A stretch of 64,000 nucleotides of DNA from Branchiostoma floridae. Taxonomy: Eukaryota > Chordata > Leptocardii > Amphioxiformes > Branchiostomatidae. The DNA lies in assembly GCF_000003815.2 (NCBI RefSeq), contig NW_023365734.1, positions 297,647-361,646 on the forward strand, in the 5' to 3' direction. A program made the position numbers and the translations under genes. Under the pieces are notes generated by a model, which worked only from the letters and a program-made list of their open reading frames with translations, was not told the origin of the DNA and did no database searches. How positions within the stretch are numbered: the stretch's first letter is position 1; every line of letters starts with the position of its first letter. Positions 11,258-22,600 of this stretch are shown here, piece by piece.

Positions 11258-14200
11258 ATGTCCAATGGTTCATTGAACATAGGATTTTGGAATGTGCACG
11301 GTTTAGGTAGAAAACTTGAAGTAGATAATTTTAGAAGTAGTTTAGAAAAACTAGATCTCTTTGCCCTTATTGAAACTTGGAGTAACGAATCATCAGAAGT
11401 TGACATTCCAAATTTTTATCATTTCTCATCACTAAGACAGAAACAACAAAAGGCCAGAAGAAACTCAGGAGGTATAATATTTTACTTTAGACAAGAAATA
11501 GATAAGTACATCAAAAGAGAACGGGGCACTTCTGATTGCAGTGACTTGCTCTGGATTCGCATATCAAAAGGTCTCTTAGGTTTATCCAAAGATGTTTTTC
11601 TATGCATAGTTTATATAAGTCCCATTTATTCGACCGTTCACAAAAGGGCGGAAGACTCTATCTTTGATGTTTTAGAGCAAGATTTAGCACTGTTTTCCTC
11701 CAAAGGTTACGTCATTATGGGGGGAGACTTTAACAGCAGGCTAGGTTCCTTAACAGACTTTAACGAAGATGACCCCTTAGATTCAGATCTCGAGCCCGAA
11801 ATGCTTAGTAATATTAACATTCCTAGAAACTTTTCAGATAAAAATCCTGCAAATGCTTTCGGCAGAAGCCTGATAGATTTGTGCACACAATCTGATGTAC
11901 GTATATTGAACGGGAGGATACTGGGAGACTTGAGTGGTAGATTCACGTGCTACCAGCCGAATGGATGCAGCACAGTGGACTACGTCATCTCAAGCAGTAC
12001 TCTGTTCCATTATATCAATACCTTCAAAGTGCATCCGTTAACAGATTTCTCAGATCACTGTATGATCTCCCTGAATATTAGTTCATCGTCAAGCTCTCCC
12101 GAAAGTACAAAAAAGGCAACATCAAATTTGCGTCTTTTCCCAGATAAATTTGTTTGGGGTCCTGACTCCAACGAAAAATTTGTAGAGGCCCTAAGTTGCC
12201 CGATAATCCATAGAAAATTAGCAGATTTCATGGCGTTAAATGAAAACATTACTTCAACTAAAGCCGACATTGAACAAAACGTGCGAAAACTTCAAGAAAT
12301 ATTAATAACAGCGGGAAGAATGTCTCTACAAGAAAAATGCAAGAAGAAACCAAGGCAATCTAAAAGAAACAAAAGCTGGTTTGACAAATCTTGCTTTGAG
12401 GCGCGAAACGAGCTGCGAAATTTAAGATACCTACTCATGCGTAACCCTAAGAACCCAGTCATAAGAGGCAGCTATTTCCGGAAAAAGAAAGAATTTAACA
12501 AACTTACTCGAAGACGTAAGAGGGAACATGAAAATAATTGTTTAATGCAATTACAAAAACTACAGGACAACAACCCAACAGCGTTTTGGAATCTACTTAA
12601 AAAACTAAAGAATGACAAATCAACGAACCAAGAAAATATACCAACAGACACCTGGGTTGAACACTTTAAATCTCTACACAGCAGGTCTAGATTAGAAAAA
12701 CAGGTCTTTGATTCCAAATTCGAAAAAGTTTTATTAAACAAATTAAAAGTTCTACAAAAATATGATTCAAATGAAGGGCCCTTAGATTACCAAATTACGG
12801 AATATGAAACTGGTAAAGCCATTCAAGCACTCAAAACCAAAAAGGCAGGCGGGGAAGACATGATAATTAATGAAATGTTAAAAGGGGGGAAAACACTTCT
12901 ATTACGTCCTCTTACAAAACTGTTCAATAACGTTCTCGAAACAGGAATCTTCCCACAAGACTGGTCCAGCAGCTACATAGTTCCAATACACAAGTCAGGT
13001 AGAAAAGATGATCCAAACAATTATCGGGGTATTGCAATTTCTAGCTGTCTGGGAAAATTATTTAGTTCAATTCTAAACAAAAGACTTACTACTTTCATGG
13101 AAGATAACGAAATTTTAAAACCCAACCAAACAGGATTCAGAAAAAAATACAGAACAGCAGATAATATCTTTATATTGAAAACCCTTATCTCCAAGTACAC
13201 ACAGTCCGGAAAACGCCTCTTCGCTTGTTTTATTGATCTTTCGAAGCTTTCGATTCAGTTTGGCACCAGGGTCTTCTATTCAAACTTCTATCCAATGACA
13301 TCTCGGGGAAATTCTTTCATATCATCAAAAGTTTATATAGTAACTCAGAAGCCTGTGTAAAAACTAGTATAGGTCTGAGTGAAAATTTCCCTGTAGAGAT
13401 TGGCGTGAGACAGGGATGTGTTTTAAGCCCCTCGCTATTTAATCTGTACGTTAGTGATTTAGTTAACGATCTCAATACAGGAGACCCAGATACCCCTCTA
13501 CTTCATTCATCCAAAATATCAAGTTTATTTTATGCCGATGACGTTGTCATGTTGTCAACAAGTCAACGTGGCCTACAGAACGCAATCAATGTTCTCGGCC
13601 TTTACTGCAATAAATGGAAACTAACAGTAAACTTAAAGAAAACGAAAATCATTGTTTTTAATCGTAAGGGACGATTGTTATCAAACTATAAATTTTGCTT
13701 ATTCGACAAAGACATAGAAGTGGTATCCTCGTACTGTTATTTAGGCGTAGTATTTACGGCGGGGTGTAAATTCAACACAGCAATGAAAACCCTCCAAAAG
13801 AAGGCACTAAGGGCGCTATTTAGCATAAGAACAACTCTTGGAGGAAACAATGCTTCAGTACCACTGCAATGTAAGTTATTTGACGCTTGTATTGTGCCAA
13901 TATTATTGTATGGTGCAGAAGTGTGGAGCAATGCTAGTTTAAACGACAATTCTCCATTAGAGCAAGCGCATCTAAAGTTCTGTAAAGTTGTCTTAGGTGT
14001 AAGAAGAAATGCCAGTAATCTCGCTACTAGAGCGGAGCTAGGAAGATTCCCTCTATGGATCGAGGCTCTCAGTAGACTATTTTCTTATTATTATAGATTA
14101 ACTAGAGAAGTACCGACAAATAGCATACAATATGAAGCATTTCTTGTACAACAAGACCTACACGGACGCAATATACCATGCTGGCTATCTAATGTATGTA

Positions 14201-14769
14201 AGATTTTGGAGGAGTCGGGTTATGCATACCTATTGTTAAACAACGGTCGAGATATACCATCAATTCAGTCGGAGGTGAAGCAAAGACTGAAGGACATTTA
14301 CCTTCAAACCTTTCACTCAGGGCTGAACTCCAGTGGTAGGACCGGAAACCAAGGAAACAAACTAAGAACATATAGAAAAATCAAACATACCTACGAAAGA
14401 GAACAGTACCTTAATATTCAGAATTTCAACCATCGCCGAGCCATGGCTAGATTAAGAATCAGTGACCATCCCCTACAAATTGAAGTGGGAAGATACAACC
14501 AGACTCCTCCGAATAATAGACTCTGTACACTTTGTAACTCCAACCGTATAGAGAATGAAGTCCATTTTATATTAGAGTGTCCTTTATACACTGACATGCG
14601 CAAGTCTTTTATCAGTGCTCTGAATGTAGTAGATACACGATGTAAAGAGTTAACCAACGACAACCTGTTTGTACATATAATGACAACCACAGATACCTTT
14701 GTACAACAAAAACTCTGTGAGTTCGTATACACATGTTTTAAGAAAAGGGAAGAGTCATGTAAACGTTAG
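11258..14769 (+). pseudogene. LINE ORF2: endonuclease-reverse transcriptase, one frameshift
   Basis: The frame opens with an APE endonuclease (NIGFWNVHG, LIETW, GGDFN, FSDHCM) over about 270 residues and continues into an RT (GGEDMIINEML, NNYRGIAISS, GFRKKYRTADN). Motif A (CFIDLSK) is broken near 13246 by loss of one base, so the first frame ends at 13360. The second frame, usable from about 13250 and with its first ATG at 13405, carries RQGCVLSPSLFN, YADD (near 13533) and a C-terminal CTLCNSN...H...C zinc-knuckle-like motif. A single 1-nt lesion suggests a fairly young element. It cannot move itself unless the shift is bypassed. Confidence 0.85.
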
Positions 14770-15717
14770 ATATAGTGATAGCTTAGTTGCAGATGTATTG
14801 TTTATTCAATTGTAATACTACATGTTATAGTACTTAGTCTTTATAATTAGTATCCCATCATGGGATTTGCTGCATTTAGCCCACATGGGCAGGAACATGC
14901 AAATAAAGATCATCAATAGGCGCGATTCGATCGGAAGACTAGTTTACGAACTCTGATTGACATTTTCGTGAGTAAGACGTCCGGTGTTCTCACGATCATC
15001 TTGCGATTTTTAGGGATCGCCGGCAGTTTCCAGGAGTCTTACGACGGTCGCGGTGCAGCGAAACATGTTCTTAACATATGCGACTAGTCGGAGGAAATCT
15101 CCAAAATCGCACAGCTGTTACCGAGTCGCAGATTGTGCGTACAAATCGTGCGTACCTTGCAAGGGTATCGGTCAATAGTCTTGCGTCAATCCAACGATTG
15201 AAGACCGATAGGCGAGCAAAGACATAGTTATTAATCATCGAGCGTAAATCGGATGGCGAACGCCCGTCAGTTGGGCAACGTTCGGGCGACGTTCGTCCGA
15301 CTTCCGTTTGTTTACAAATATTGAATTTCTGGGAATGCGAGGGTAATTCTAACATTGTGGCCCCTGTGGCAGTATGTAGGCTGACTTTGTGACACACTTT
15401 CTTTTATTGCGTCATTTCTATTATGCCCGCGCATTCCATTCATTGTTTAAAAAGATTACGACAACAAAATAAGCAACATTTATTGATCTCTTGCCTTTTT
15501 TTAGGAACGTTTTGTGTTACCTTGTCCGCGTGCAAGAGGTCATGGGAGGTTTATTATCATAGATTTATTCACCGTCGATCTCACGAGCCTCGCGTATATG
15601 TGAGGGGGACAGTTTTGAGGCGAAAAATACGCAAGACCATCTTAAGATCTTAAAATCAGCCGACCTTCCTGCGATCGCGAAGAACGTCCGAAGATCGTAT
15701 ATAATGTGAAGGGGGTA

Positions 15718-16158
15718 TTAAGAACACTGTCCAAGTATTGCCTGACTACCTGTGACCTTGTTCTTGTCTACATTGGTTTTGTTCGCCCGGTTTTAGAATA
15801 CGTATGCCAAGTATGGCATCCAGGTTTGACCGTTGCTGAATCTAGGTCAATAGAGAGAGTACAGAAGAGAGCATGTAAGATAATCCTTGGACAGAACTAC
15901 ACCTGCTACAGCTCTGCACTCACTGAACTCTCTCTCACACCACTGTCTCAGAGACGAGAGGAACTGTGCAGAACGTATGCTAGTTCCATCTGGAGATCCC
16001 CGATCTACAGAAACTGGCTCCCACCATGCCGTGGGGAGATCTCAGGTAGAGAGACTCGGTCTAGTAACAGGCTCCAGACTCTGAAAGCGAACACTACTCG
16101 TTTCAAGAGAAGCCCGATTAACTATATGGTTTCCCTGCTAAACGATGACTCTGTGTGA
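15718..16158 (+). pseudogene. C-terminal part of the LINE-1st RT frame
   Basis: After the inner transposon the LINE frame resumes and reads LSKYCLTTCDLVLVYIGF, then a long helix region (ERVQKRACKIILG) and a stop at 16156-16158. This is the thumb/C-terminal region seen in jockey/CR1-type RTs. It joins in frame with the sequence ending at 8341 when the TTA-flanked insert is removed. A 3' untranslated region follows to about 16316. Confidence 0.8.
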
Positions 16159-16670
16159 ATAGTTTTTAGATTGCTTAATGGTGTTAGTCGGTAGAATACC
16201 TGTTTTAATGATGACAATATGTATTTTATTGCAATTGTAAATGTAAATGTGCCTATCAATTCAGCCTTAGGGCTGCTATCTGGGTCATGTATATTATATG
16301 TGTTTGAATAAACCAGTCATCATCAACTACTTTCCGGATGGTACCCAGGCTAGGCTATGGGGTGGTCATGCCGAAAATGAAACCGCGCAAATGCAGTCGG
16401 AATTCATATTTCATAAGGTTTTGTATTTTTCATGTAGATTATATTTCTGGTTGTGCACAAACAATTTCAATATCCGGTGATGTACTAGCGTGATGAGACC
16501 ACCAGTATATTTACGAAAGGCATATTTCATAGATATCAAGCACAGATCAATCTTTGTTTTTAAATTCGGATGAAAAATGCCATGAAAGCTTTCCATTTAG
16601 TTACTTTCGCTAAATCTAATAGCTCTGTGTTAATTAGATACTTTTGTATTATCGGTTTAAGCATACAGAA

Positions 16671-19600
16671 ATGGCGGAGGACAGGACCTCGCATACAGAT
16701 CATACCACCAGTGACGATGACTCATTAAATGAAGATGGTGACGAAGAATTCAACGATGTGAGTTGTGGCTTATTAGGATTTCGTGAAGGTTTCACCACAT
16801 TGTCGAACATTTCTCTCTTCTCGAAAAGATGGGCAAGGCAATGATTGCGTGAATTATTTTACAACTTTTTATTTATTTGAAATTTCTGGTCTATAGGTTT
16901 GGGGTAATGTTACAAAAAGATGTTTATGCAGTCCTATGGGATACAAGTCTACATTCTTTAGTAGTTGAAGAGTCTTTTTCTTCCAATAGAGTATTGATAA
17001 AAAGTATAATGCTGCCAATGCCATCAACGCATTCACTTAAAATTTACAAACACTTATTTGCAGAGACCGTCCAGGCTCAGTAAGGAGTACGACCCAGTTC
17101 TTGTCCGGTTTTATGAAGAAAGAGGAATGACTGTGGCGAGAAAGAACTGTCCGCTGATACAAGAAGCAGCGACAGAGAGCGGAAAAACAGAAGCCAAAGT
17201 CAAGGTATTATCAATTGTCTTGCTTTCACTAGGCTGAAAAAAAATTACACAGCAAACATTTGATGTTTTCAGAAAAGCAATGGTATACTGACAAGGAACA
17301 ATGCAATCAATGTGATAAGGAACTTGACACCGGAACATTGTGAAGGCATCCAATACTTCCCTGAATTTACTGAGCAGCCTCATCATTGTATCTGGACCTT
17401 ACAACCTACGAGCAACTTTTTCGCACGGTTTATAGTCTAGTCCATGTAGTCTGTCTGATTTGTTTATAAAAATGTAGAAAATGGTCAAAAGGAACATTAT
17501 GTGAAACATACGTGACCTGACTTATGCTATACTTACAACTTACAATAATCATGGAATGCAGTCAAATATGACATGAGGTAACGTTAAAACGTTAACGTTG
17601 GGCCAACAGTCCCGGTTCCCGTATATATATTTATTCCACATGAATGTTGATTTTACTGTGCTTAATTATGTATACCATATGTTATTTGATCCTTTTTCAT
17701 GTCCCGAACAGAAATGAATTGGTTCATGTAACGTCCTTTCAGAACTTCATCGGGAATTACCGTGAGAGTAAAGGCGGCAGTAAGCGGAGACCTCCGGCAA
17801 ACGACATGGTGGTGAAGAAGAGGAGGGTCACGGGATACCATGAGTACTACAGGGAACAGATGCCGAAGAAAAGAGGCGAGATGAAGATATATAATAGTCA
17901 TCATAAAACGAGCACAAAGGATTTAGAATGGCGCTGTTAGGCTATTGAAGCATTCTGATCCCCCAACTTACTGAGATAGACTTCTGCTACCTTCCTTCAC
18001 CCTTATTGCCGAGCCTAACAAGTGACAAACGATCTATAGCACTCAGCATTTTCTGAATTATGGTAGACTGTGAATTCGGTGAACCCTTGCATAATGTGGA
18101 GTAAACCGCCTCGCTCCTCTTTGCAGACAACCGAGGCTTTTCCCTCGTCGGTGCCAATAAGGAAATCGGTGAGAGCTGGAAGAATCTGACTGCCGAGGAA
18201 AAGAAGGGATGCAACAAAGCAGCGGAAGACAGAAGGGGCAAAGAGACGCAAGTGAAAACATGGTCAGAAGTGTCGAAAAAACTGAAACAACTGGAAAAAC
18301 TGGTGCGTATAAGAATGCAACTTCAGCATGGTTATTTCTCAAGTAATTGAATGATTTATATAAACGATATCATCGATACGGTTTGCTAACTTACTAAAAG
18401 TTGTATCTATATTTCATTATTTTTGCTTCTAGTCAGATGAGCTGGACAATCTTGGCGTGGAGACTTTGTTCGTTACTCTCTACAATGGAAGCATCCGAGC
18501 TTTCGGGTCTCAGAAGGATCTGGCCAAGGACGATAAGGTCGGAGGGTACATCGAGAATCAGCTGAAGGCAGCAGAACATCAGCGGAAAGCAGCACAATGT
18601 AAGAAAGGCATTCCCTACAACAATAGTGCCAACGTGTTTGAGTACAATTACTCTATTTGCTGAGCTTGAGTAGCTTAATAGACATTTTTTCTTTGGAATA
18701 AAAGACTTCTTACTATTGTTTTATGTTGACAACTGATATTTCCAGAGTTGCATTGATTAATATCAATATAGCTTGACACAAAGTTTGAACACATTGAATG
18801 AATGTGGCTTCCTGTCTCTTCAGAATGTGAGGAATGATGATTTGGACTTCACGTTTCCTCCACAACTAGTTGGCGTATTGGGCTGTCATAACCAATAACG
18901 TATTAGTCATGACTAAGTCTTTGCAGCTATCGTCATCTTTGGTCTTAAGATTCACACACAATCTGTACAGGTTTAGCAGTCAGCAGACTCCACACAAATC
19001 CGAGCAGAGAGGATACCACGGGACCCAGTAAGGAGGACCAAGTCGTGGCCGGGACGTCCGGGAACAGCACCGGTTCAGCAAGGAAGAAGAGGAAAAAGAA
19101 AAAAGGTGCACACGGAAAGCGACATCGTCTCAGTAGTGACACTGCCTCTTTATCGTCTGTATCTTCATAAGCAGTTCACCCATGACCAAATTAGTAAGAC
19201 TTAAGATTCATCACAGCGGTTTCCTTCTGTTAGTAACTGTCTATATTCATTGCCCAAATATCCACTCACAACCTGTACAGGTTTAACACTTGATTCAAGA
19301 AGACGACGTGCGAATAACGAAGACCAAGTTGTTGCTGGCACATCCGGGAACAGCAACAGTGCAGGAAAGAAAAGGAAGAAAGACAAAGAGGCACAGGGCA
19401 ACCAACAACATCCCATGGCCAGTAATACTGCCTCCTCGCCGTTGATGTCTTCAACACTGGGTAAGCAGCACATTTGCCTTACCTATATAAATTTGTAGCT
19501 AACTAGTTAATCAGTACATAATCGGGCTCTTGTACTACTCGTCGTTCCTTAGGTACAGCAGTGGTACAGCCACCTGCGCAGTCCAGCCTGACCCTCACAG

Positions 19601-22600
19601 CGGAGGCTATAGAGAACGTGAAGAAGTGTAAGAACTTCCTTACGACCGTGGTGAAGCTGGCCAGCAGTTCTAACCAACCGCCTGAGAGGGCCAAGAACGT
19701 CAAGGAACTGGTGCAGAATCTCCTGGTGAGCTGTGTTGAACAAACGGCCGCAATTGAGAATATGTGTTGTTGACTCTGCACAGAGTATTTTCGTTTCGGT
19801 GTGTTTGTGATGTTGGTGTGTGTTCGTAGTTATTTGAATACACTCAGCAGATTGGCAGGAAGTGAGGGGGAAGAATATTGTAAGGTCAGGCTTGCTAGAG
19901 TGGCAGAAAGTAGAGCTAAGAGGTGGTAAAACTAGTCCTTAATTAGGCATGACTATCCAGGTCAATGGAAGAGACTAATTCACAGTTAGATATTGTTTAA
20001 AGTCTGTTTCTTTTCCTACGTTTTCTCATATATACATTTTCCCTTTCTTTATGCTAGTCACAGTTTAATACTGAAGAGTGACAGAAAGTAATGATTTGAT
20101 GCATGTAATGTGAAGTTTTTTCTTCTTAAGGAAATAGAATTAAAAAGACATGAGATAAACTCTGAATATTCCAGGAGGAGGCATAAGCTGTTTAAATTTT
20201 GTTTTGATTTAAAATGTTGTGTTAAGCCCCGGTCACAAGAATCGTACGATTGACTGCGATGGAGGTTTTATGCGCGGCATAAGCGCAGTACGTCGTAAGC
20301 CGGGGAAGAATCGGAAGCAATGGTTTAAATATATGAAGCCGTGGTCACACGGATCGTAGTGCATCGTACGGTGAGGTCATTAGAGCGTATCTGCGTCAAT
20401 CGCAGGTGAATCATAGTAAATCGGGGAGCCTCCTATGACGAAAATAGAGCTGAAATGGATTTTGAGCATGTTCAAAATTTCGCTATCGTCGTAAGATTTT
20501 ATTTGCCCCCAAAGCAGACTTCATTACGGCAATTTTTGTCTACTGATGAGGTTTTAGATTTATGAATATCAGTTTTCCCTGATATTGTCGATATTGACGA
20601 AAAGGGAAAATATATCAGTCGCAACTGCCACAATCGCAACCAGAGAACAGCGCGCCCCGCACAGGTGATACAGACAATTGTTTGATCGCTTCATGCACGT
20701 GAGTTTGTAATTAGATCAAATCTCAGCTCTCGTCGGTCTTGGGTCAGTTTACCATAATCGTAATAACCATGGGGAAAACTCAAACATAAAGGCAGGCTCT
20801 ATGAGTCGGAAATATATATGATATAATGCTTATGATATGATTTTTGTATGATGGCATCTTTTTGTTGATAGCATATCATGATACAATCTTCGAAAGAGCC
20901 TGACACGTAGAGCCGGCAAGCATGCCGAGATAATCATACCAGGACTCAAGCTTGATTTGAACTTTTGCTTGTGATACTCTTGTTGTCATGGTCTTTTTTA
21001 ATTTATTTTTACAGTTAAAGATATTATAGGAAGGTATTCAACAGCTATGTCCACATTTTGTTGGTTAAAGAAGCACAAAAACGGTCAGACGGCTATACAG
21101 AAGAGACACAAGTGAAAAATCGTACGACGCTGGAAAAATTTTGAACATCATCCGATGCTCTGCGATGCTCTACGATGGCTGATTTTGCTTACGATTTAGC
21201 TGCGATCCACTGTGATCATCGTGCGATAGGCGTAATATGCCATCGCAAGGACGTCGTACGATTCTCGTGACCGGGGCTTTAGAGACACTTGTTCTCATAT
21301 CATACATGTAACTGTGTCTGCTCCCTCCCCAGGATGCTAAGATAGAGCCAGAGGAGTTCACCCTCAAACTGCAAACCGAGTTTAAGTCCTCCCCACAGCC
21401 GTACCTAGTTCCCCTTCTGAAGGTAGGTACTGCGTTTGGTTCTATAAACGTTGTTTGATATTGGATTCCATATTCTAGACAATTTACCAACCTCTCTCAG
21501 GTTGTAGAAATGCAAAATAAAAAAAATAAAAATGCAAATATTTGATGGACATCCGACAATCTATCTCATTGGCCAAGGTGCTAATTGCCAAGTAATTTGT
21601 TGAACTGCTAATTGTAGTCGACAGTATTGTCTATCACTGTTAGTGTTACATGTATAGAGGTAGACCATTGTTCAACTAACAAGTAGTTGTAACTGTCCAC
21701 TCTGTAGAAAACTCTACCGTATGTCCGACAAGGTCTGGCAAAAAGAGGTGCGATAGGCGGAATGCAGATTCCTCCACAGACCCCGTCCTTTGCACAAGCT
21801 CCGGTTGCCATGACGACGTCGTTGGTGGCGTCCACGTCCATCAGCCGCCAGTCGGTGGTGGTGACCACACAGAGCCAACACCCACCCAACGTCAGACAAC
21901 AGGCAGCCATCAATACTGCTCAGATGACGGTCAATCCTAATCTTGACTTAGGTGATACCATACAGTCTTCCTATGTAGAAATTTGTATATCCAATATTGT
22001 TTAGACTTCAAAAGCCTGCTTATTTTCTGTGCTATTATGGCCATACTGACATGACTGATTAGATTGATAACATTACAGAACTGATGCAAAAAATAAGTTG
22101 TGCCAAAAAAGTGCCTTCATTGTTAAAGCTAATTGGTCAGAAAGGTTAACGAAATGACTAAACACACCAAAAATGTTACACCAAACAAGCATTCTTTACT
22201 TTAATCCTTTTGTATCTTCACCATTGACTTTAAAAACTTTGGCCATTCATTTTCTAATTTTGTAACTTCCTTGTATAATAATTTACACATTGGTCACAAC
22301 CTTTTTTGAAACAGGCAAAAATTGTTAGGCATGCAGATGTCATCAATATAAAAAAGTCATTGCGGCCTACAAAAGAGATTCCAGAACTAATACCACTATG
22401 ATCTTTCTACCCTGTTGTACAGACCATCCCCCCCTCTTTACTCACTTCACTCAGGTGAAAATGAGTACTTCGGTAGGGCCGTCCCTCGCATATGACAATA
22501 AATGGAGGTCCTGTGTTTGTAGAGAGCCATACCAGCACACGTTAAAGTACCCACCACACTTTTTGAAAAAGAGTAGGAGCATGCCCCAGTGTGCGATGTT

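Larger units (their letters stand above)
8356..14912 (+). mobile_element. LINE-2nd: near full-length CR1-like non-LTR retrotransposon
   Basis: The element has a 5' untranslated region (8356-8590, with a CAAGATGGCGGC start typical of LINE promoters), an ORF1 of 825 codons (8591-11068), a 189-bp spacer, an ORF2 with endonuclease and RT (11258-14769, one frameshift), and a 3' tail with AATAAA at about 14895 and a CATCAA end at 14912. It sits in the first 14 bp of the inner DNA transposon, which is otherwise continuous from TACCCCCTTCACAT to 'aggcgcgattcgatcgg' at about 14914. The PHD/esterase ORF1 places it near CR1, without a firm clade. Confidence 0.85.
8342..15717. mobile_element. Inner DNA transposon with TACCCCC ends, target TTA
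   Basis: The left end is TACCCCCTTCACAT (8342-8355) and the right end is ATGTGAAGGGGGTA (to 15717). TTA is repeated outside both ends (8339-8341 and 15718-15720). Removing the element rejoins the reading frame of the surrounding LINE, which confirms the boundaries. Its own body is 8342-8355 plus 14913-15717 (about 820 bp, palindrome-rich, no transposase). The 6.6-kb LINE between them sits inside the left terminus. A related 189-bp element lies at 43291-43479. Confidence 0.75.
6467..16316 (+). mobile_element. LINE-1st: 5'-truncated non-LTR retrotransposon, interrupted
   Basis: Endonuclease C-terminal motifs and a reverse transcriptase run from about 6467 to 8341 and resume at 15718 to the stop at 16156-16158. 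A 3' untranslated tail follows with an AATAAA-type signal (TGAATAAACC near 16306) and a CATCATCAA end. The 5' part, with the start of the endonuclease and any ORF1, is missing, as usual for truncated LINE insertions. The gap 8342-15717 is a later DNA transposon with its own target duplication. The clade is not certain; the RT is of the jockey/CR1 type. Confidence 0.8.
6091..16361. mobile_element. Outer DNA transposon (MULE-like by target duplication)
   Basis: The left end (6100 on) reads TAGACTGGGTACCATCCGGA and the right end (to 16352) is its reverse complement with two mismatches over about 28 bp. Outside the ends sits a perfect 9-bp direct repeat GGCTATGGG (6091-6099 and 16353-16361). A 9-bp target duplication is typical of Mutator-like elements; hAT elements make 8 bp. 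Only about 360 bp of left-hand and 30 bp of right-hand sequence belong to this element. The rest is later insertions. No transposase is visible. Confidence 0.7.
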
